A stretch of DNA of 64,000 nt from Streptomyces sp. DH41. Its GTDB lineage: Bacteria; Actinomycetota; Actinomycetes; Streptomycetales; Streptomycetaceae. Location of the stretch: the NCBI RefSeq assembly GCF_029813785.1, contig NZ_JARVKY010000001.1, positions 1 to 64,000 on the forward strand, written 5' to 3'. Positions 61,663 through 64,000 of this stretch are shown piece after piece (the first letter of the stretch is position 1; each line of letters begins with the position of its first letter). Under the pieces are notes generated by a model. It did no database searches, had not been told where the DNA came from, and was given only the letters and a program-made list of their open reading frames with translations. Both the position numbers and the translations under genes were made by a program.

Positions 61663-63135
61663 GTGTCCTCTCTCTTCCCCGCCCTCTCCCCCGCTCCCTC
61701 CCCCGCCGGGACCGGCGCCCCGGCCGGCCGGCCCGCCCTGCGCTTCGGTGAGCGCTCCCTCACGTACGCCGAACTGGCCGCCGCGGCGGGCGGCACGGCC
61801 GGACGGATCCGGGGGGCCGGGCGGGTCGCCGTCTGGGCGACCCCCGCGATGGAGACCGCCGTCGCCGTGGTGGCGGCGCTGCTGGCCGGGATCCCCGCCG
61901 TACCGCTCAACCCGAAGTCCGGCGACAAGGAACTCGCGCACATCCTCGCCGACAGCGAGCCGTCGCTCGTCCTGGCGCCCCCCGGGAGCGAACTCCCGCC
62001 CGCCCTGGCCGCCCTGGAGCGCGTCGACGTCGACGTGCGCGCCACCGGCCCCGTCCCCGAGGACGGCCGCACCGACGACGGCGCCCCCGCCCTCGTCGTC
62101 TACACCTCCGGCACCACCGGCCCGCCCAAGGGCGCCGTCATTCCCCGCCGCGCGCTCGCGACGACCCTGGACGCGCTCGCCGACGCGTGGCAGTGGACCG
62201 GCGACGACGTGCTGGTGCAGGGGCTGCCGCTGTTCCACGTGCACGGCCTCGTGCTCGGCATCCTCGGGCCGCTGCGGCGCGGCGGGTCCGTGCGGCACCT
62301 GGGCAGGTTCTCCGCCGAGGGCGCGGCGCGGGAGCTGAACGACGGCGCGACGATGCTGTTCGGGGTGCCGACGATGTACCACCGGATCGCCGAGGCCCTG
62401 CCGGACGACCCGGAGCTGGCCAAGGCGCTCGCCGGGGCCCGGCTGCTGGTGTCCGGGTCGGCCGCGCTGCCGGTGCACGACCACGAGCGGATCGCCGCCG
62501 CGACCGGCCGGCGGGTGATCGAGCGGTACGGCATGACGGAGACGCTGATGAACACCAGCGTGCGGGCGGACGGTGAACCGCGCGCCGGGACCGTGGGGGT
62601 GCCGCTGCCCGGGGTGGAGCTGCGGCTGGTGGAGGAGGACGGCACGCCGATCGCGGCGCTGGACGGGGAGAGCGTCGGCGAGATCCAGGTGCGCGGCCCG
62701 AACCTGTTCACCGAGTACCTCAACCGGCCCGACGCCACCGCCGCCGCCTTCACCGAGGACGGCTTCTTCCGCACCGGCGACATGGCGGTGCGCGACCCCG
62801 ACGGCTATGTCCGCATCGTCGGCCGCAAGGCCACCGACCTGATCAAGAGCGGCGGGTACAAGATCGGGGCCGGTGAGATCGAGAACGCGCTCCTCGAACA
62901 CCCCGGGGTGCGGGAGGCGGCCGTCACCGGGGAGCCCGACCCGGACCTGGGTGAGCGGATCGTGGCGTGGATCGTGCCGGCCGACCCCCAGTCGCCGCCG
63001 GCCCTCGACGCGCTGGCCGACCACGTCGCGGCCCGGCTGGCCCCGCACAAGCGGCCCCGCGTCCTGCGGCATCTCGACTCGCTCCCCCGCAACGACATGG
63101 GGAAGATCATGAAGCGGGCCCTGGCGCATGACTGA
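61663..63135 (+). CDS. matB: Malonyl-CoA synthetase (MatB)
   Basis: A 490-residue AMP-forming acyl-CoA synthetase, GTG start after AAGGAG. Core motifs: P-loop YTSGTTGPPKGAVI, RYGMTETLMNTSV, RTGDMAVRDPDGYVRIVGRKATDLIKSGGYKIGAGEIE, and the catalytic Lys481 in NDMGKIMKRAL. The compact length and C-terminus match Streptomyces MatB, which makes malonyl-CoA (and methylmalonyl-CoA) from the free acid, feeding fatty-acid and polyketide synthesis. The neighbouring carrier and regulator agree. Confidence 0.92.
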   Translation: MSSLFPALSPAPSPAGTGAPAGRPALRFGERSLTYAELAAAAGGTAGRIRGAGRVAVWATPAMETAVAVVAALLAGIPAVPLNPKSGDKELAHILADSEPSLVLAPPGSELPPALAALERVDVDVRATGPVPEDGRTDDGAPALVVYTSGTTGPPKGAVIPRRALATTLDALADAWQWTGDDVLVQGLPLFHVHGLVLGILGPLRRGGSVRHLGRFSAEGAARELNDGATMLFGVPTMYHRIAEALPDDPELAKALAGARLLVSGSAALPVHDHERIAAATGRRVIERYGMTETLMNTSVRADGEPRAGTVGVPLPGVELRLVEEDGTPIAALDGESVGEIQVRGPNLFTEYLNRPDATAAAFTEDGFFRTGDMAVRDPDGYVRIVGRKATDLIKSGGYKIGAGEIENALLEHPGVREAAVTGEPDPDLGERIVAWIVPADPQSPPALDALADHVAARLAPHKRPRVLRHLDSLPRNDMGKIMKRALAHD

Positions 63136-64000
63136 GCGGCTGTCCGCGCGCGAGTTCCTCGCCCTCGTCACCGACGACTTCACCGAACTCCCCCACCCGG
63201 CGCGGGAGTCACCGCCCGACGGCCCCCTCGGCTGGCACGGCTACGACGCCTCCCGCGCCCGCGCCGCCGAGCGCACCGGCGAGGAGGAGTCCGTCGTCTG
63301 CGGGACCGGGCACGTGCGGGGCGTCCGGGCGGTGCTCCTCGCCTTCGAGTTCGGCTTCCTCGGCGGTTCGCTGGGCCGCGCCACCGGTGACCGGCTGGAG
63401 GCGGCGTACGTCTACGCCCGTGAACACCGGCTGCCGGTGGTGCCGTTGGTCGCCACGGGTGGCAGCCGGATGCAGGAGGGGATGCTCGCGCTGACCCAGC
63501 TCCAGCGGGTGGCACGGCAGTCGGCGCTCGTCCGGGAGGCCGGGCTGCCGCAGATCGCCGTGTTGCGGGACCCGGTCACCGGGGGCGGCTGGGCGACGCT
63601 GGGCGCGGGCGCCGACGTGACCCTCGCGCTGCCCGGCGCCCAGGTGGGTTTCGCCGGGTCCCGGGTGCGGCCGCCGGACGCCGACCCGGCGGCGTACACG
63701 GCCGAGGCGCAGTTGGCGGCGGGCAGTGTGGACGCCGTCGTACCGCCCGGGGAGCTGCGCGCGACGCTGGGCGGGTGGCTGCGGCTGCTGACGGCACCGT
63801 CGAACGACCCGGCGCCCGTGCCCGAGCCTTTGGGCAGCACCCGCCTGCCGGACACCGGCTGGGACGCGGTCCGGCGGGCGCGCGCTCCCGGACGGCCGCG
63901 CGCACGGGCGTATCTGGACGCCTACTTCACCCACCGCGCGGCCCTGTCGGGGGACCGCTGCGGCGGCACCGACCCGGACGGCGTGCTCTGCGGTTTCGGC
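63128..64000 (+). CDS. Acyl-CoA carboxyltransferase-type protein, N-terminal part (cut by window edge)
   Basis: The ATG at 63128 overlaps the matB stop and the frame is open to the right edge (291 codons). It reads MTERLSAREFLALVTDDF, FEFGFLGGSLGRATGDRLEAAYVYAREHRLPVVPLVATGGSRMQEGMLALTQLQR, and VTGGGWATLGAGADVTLALPGAQVGFAGSRV: the beta-type carboxyltransferase crotonase fold with both Gly-Gly oxyanion turns. A second, alpha-like half seems to begin near the edge (AYLDAYFTHRAALSGDRCGG). In a malonate operon it could carboxylate acyl-CoA or decarboxylate malonyl-CoA; the sequence does not tell which. Confidence 0.8.
   Translation, partial: MTERLSAREFLALVTDDFTELPHPARESPPDGPLGWHGYDASRARAAERTGEEESVVCGTGHVRGVRAVLLAFEFGFLGGSLGRATGDRLEAAYVYAREHRLPVVPLVATGGSRMQEGMLALTQLQRVARQSALVREAGLPQIAVLRDPVTGGGWATLGAGADVTLALPGAQVGFAGSRVRPPDADPAAYTAEAQLAAGSVDAVVPPGELRATLGGWLRLLTAPSNDPAPVPEPLGSTRLPDTGWDAVRRARAPGRPRARAYLDAYFTHRAALSGDRCGGTDPDGVLCGFG

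Noticed and set aside
60202..63183. A 993-codon open frame on the minus strand
   Set aside because: Antisense shadow of the carrier and matB genes; long open antisense frames are expected at this GC content.

Overview
The window is chromosomal DNA from a Streptomyces or very close relative. GC content and third-position GC are very high, GTG/TTG starts and 4-base start/stop overlaps are frequent, several mRNAs look leaderless, and the set of families is typical (fasR-fabD-fabH-acpP-fabF, DUF3145, DUF397, MAB_1171c-type transporter, matB). Gene content and order resemble the part of the S. coelicolor chromosome around its fab operon and matB; that comparison is from memory, not from a search.

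Layout. 1-11 kb is a mixed accessory stretch: an IS630-type transposase cut by the left edge, a small membrane protein, an MFS exporter gene broken by a one-base frameshift opposite its TetR regulator, a hydrolase, a DUF4429/SHOCT protein, an aldo/keto reductase with its MerR regulator, an acetyltransferase, a serine hydrolase, the decayed remains of a WhiJ/AbaA-like regulatory locus, and a large Ig/ChW-like membrane protein. 11-17.5 kb is the core: pirin, fasR, the fatty-acid synthesis operon closed by a strong terminator, then DUF3145. 17.8-27.3 kb holds a GDSL lipoprotein, a mutarotase, an ECF sigma/membrane-protein pair with a secreted paralogue of the membrane partner, a peptidase-like protein overlapping an EI24 membrane protein tail-to-tail, Ohr, an oxidoreductase/MarR pair and a zinc-ribbon membrane protein.

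27.4-57.8 kb is a plant-polysaccharide sugar island. It has an MR/MLE sugar-acid dehydratase, a zinc dehydrogenase, an unassigned TIM-barrel-like protein, a ChvE-type sugar ABC transporter, a secreted mutarotase, three GH43 arabinanase-type enzymes, a GH51 arabinofuranosidase, an oligosaccharide ABC transporter, a degenerate GH35 protein, and an IclR regulator co-transcribed with an SMP-30 lactonase. Six copies of a TGTTCGnnAT element (best copy TTCGA-N4-TCGAA) lie at the promoters of five of these transcription units, including iclR itself. I infer one IclR-controlled arabinan/arabinose regulon, probably with an oxidative (dehydrogenase-lactonase-dehydratase) branch. Inside the island sits an unrelated, tightly coupled triad: an ImmA/IrrE-like metalloprotease, a MAB_1171c membrane protein and a FAD monooxygenase.

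57.8-64 kb has a hypothetical protein, an ATP-grasp enzyme, and a malonate module: a GntR regulator divergent from a MatC-type carrier, malonyl-CoA synthetase matB and a carboxyltransferase cut by the right edge. Two near-identical 18-bp inverted sites lie in the divergent promoter region.

No rRNA, tRNA, CRISPR array or riboswitch was recognised. Family assignments rest on motif recognition only; no searches were run.
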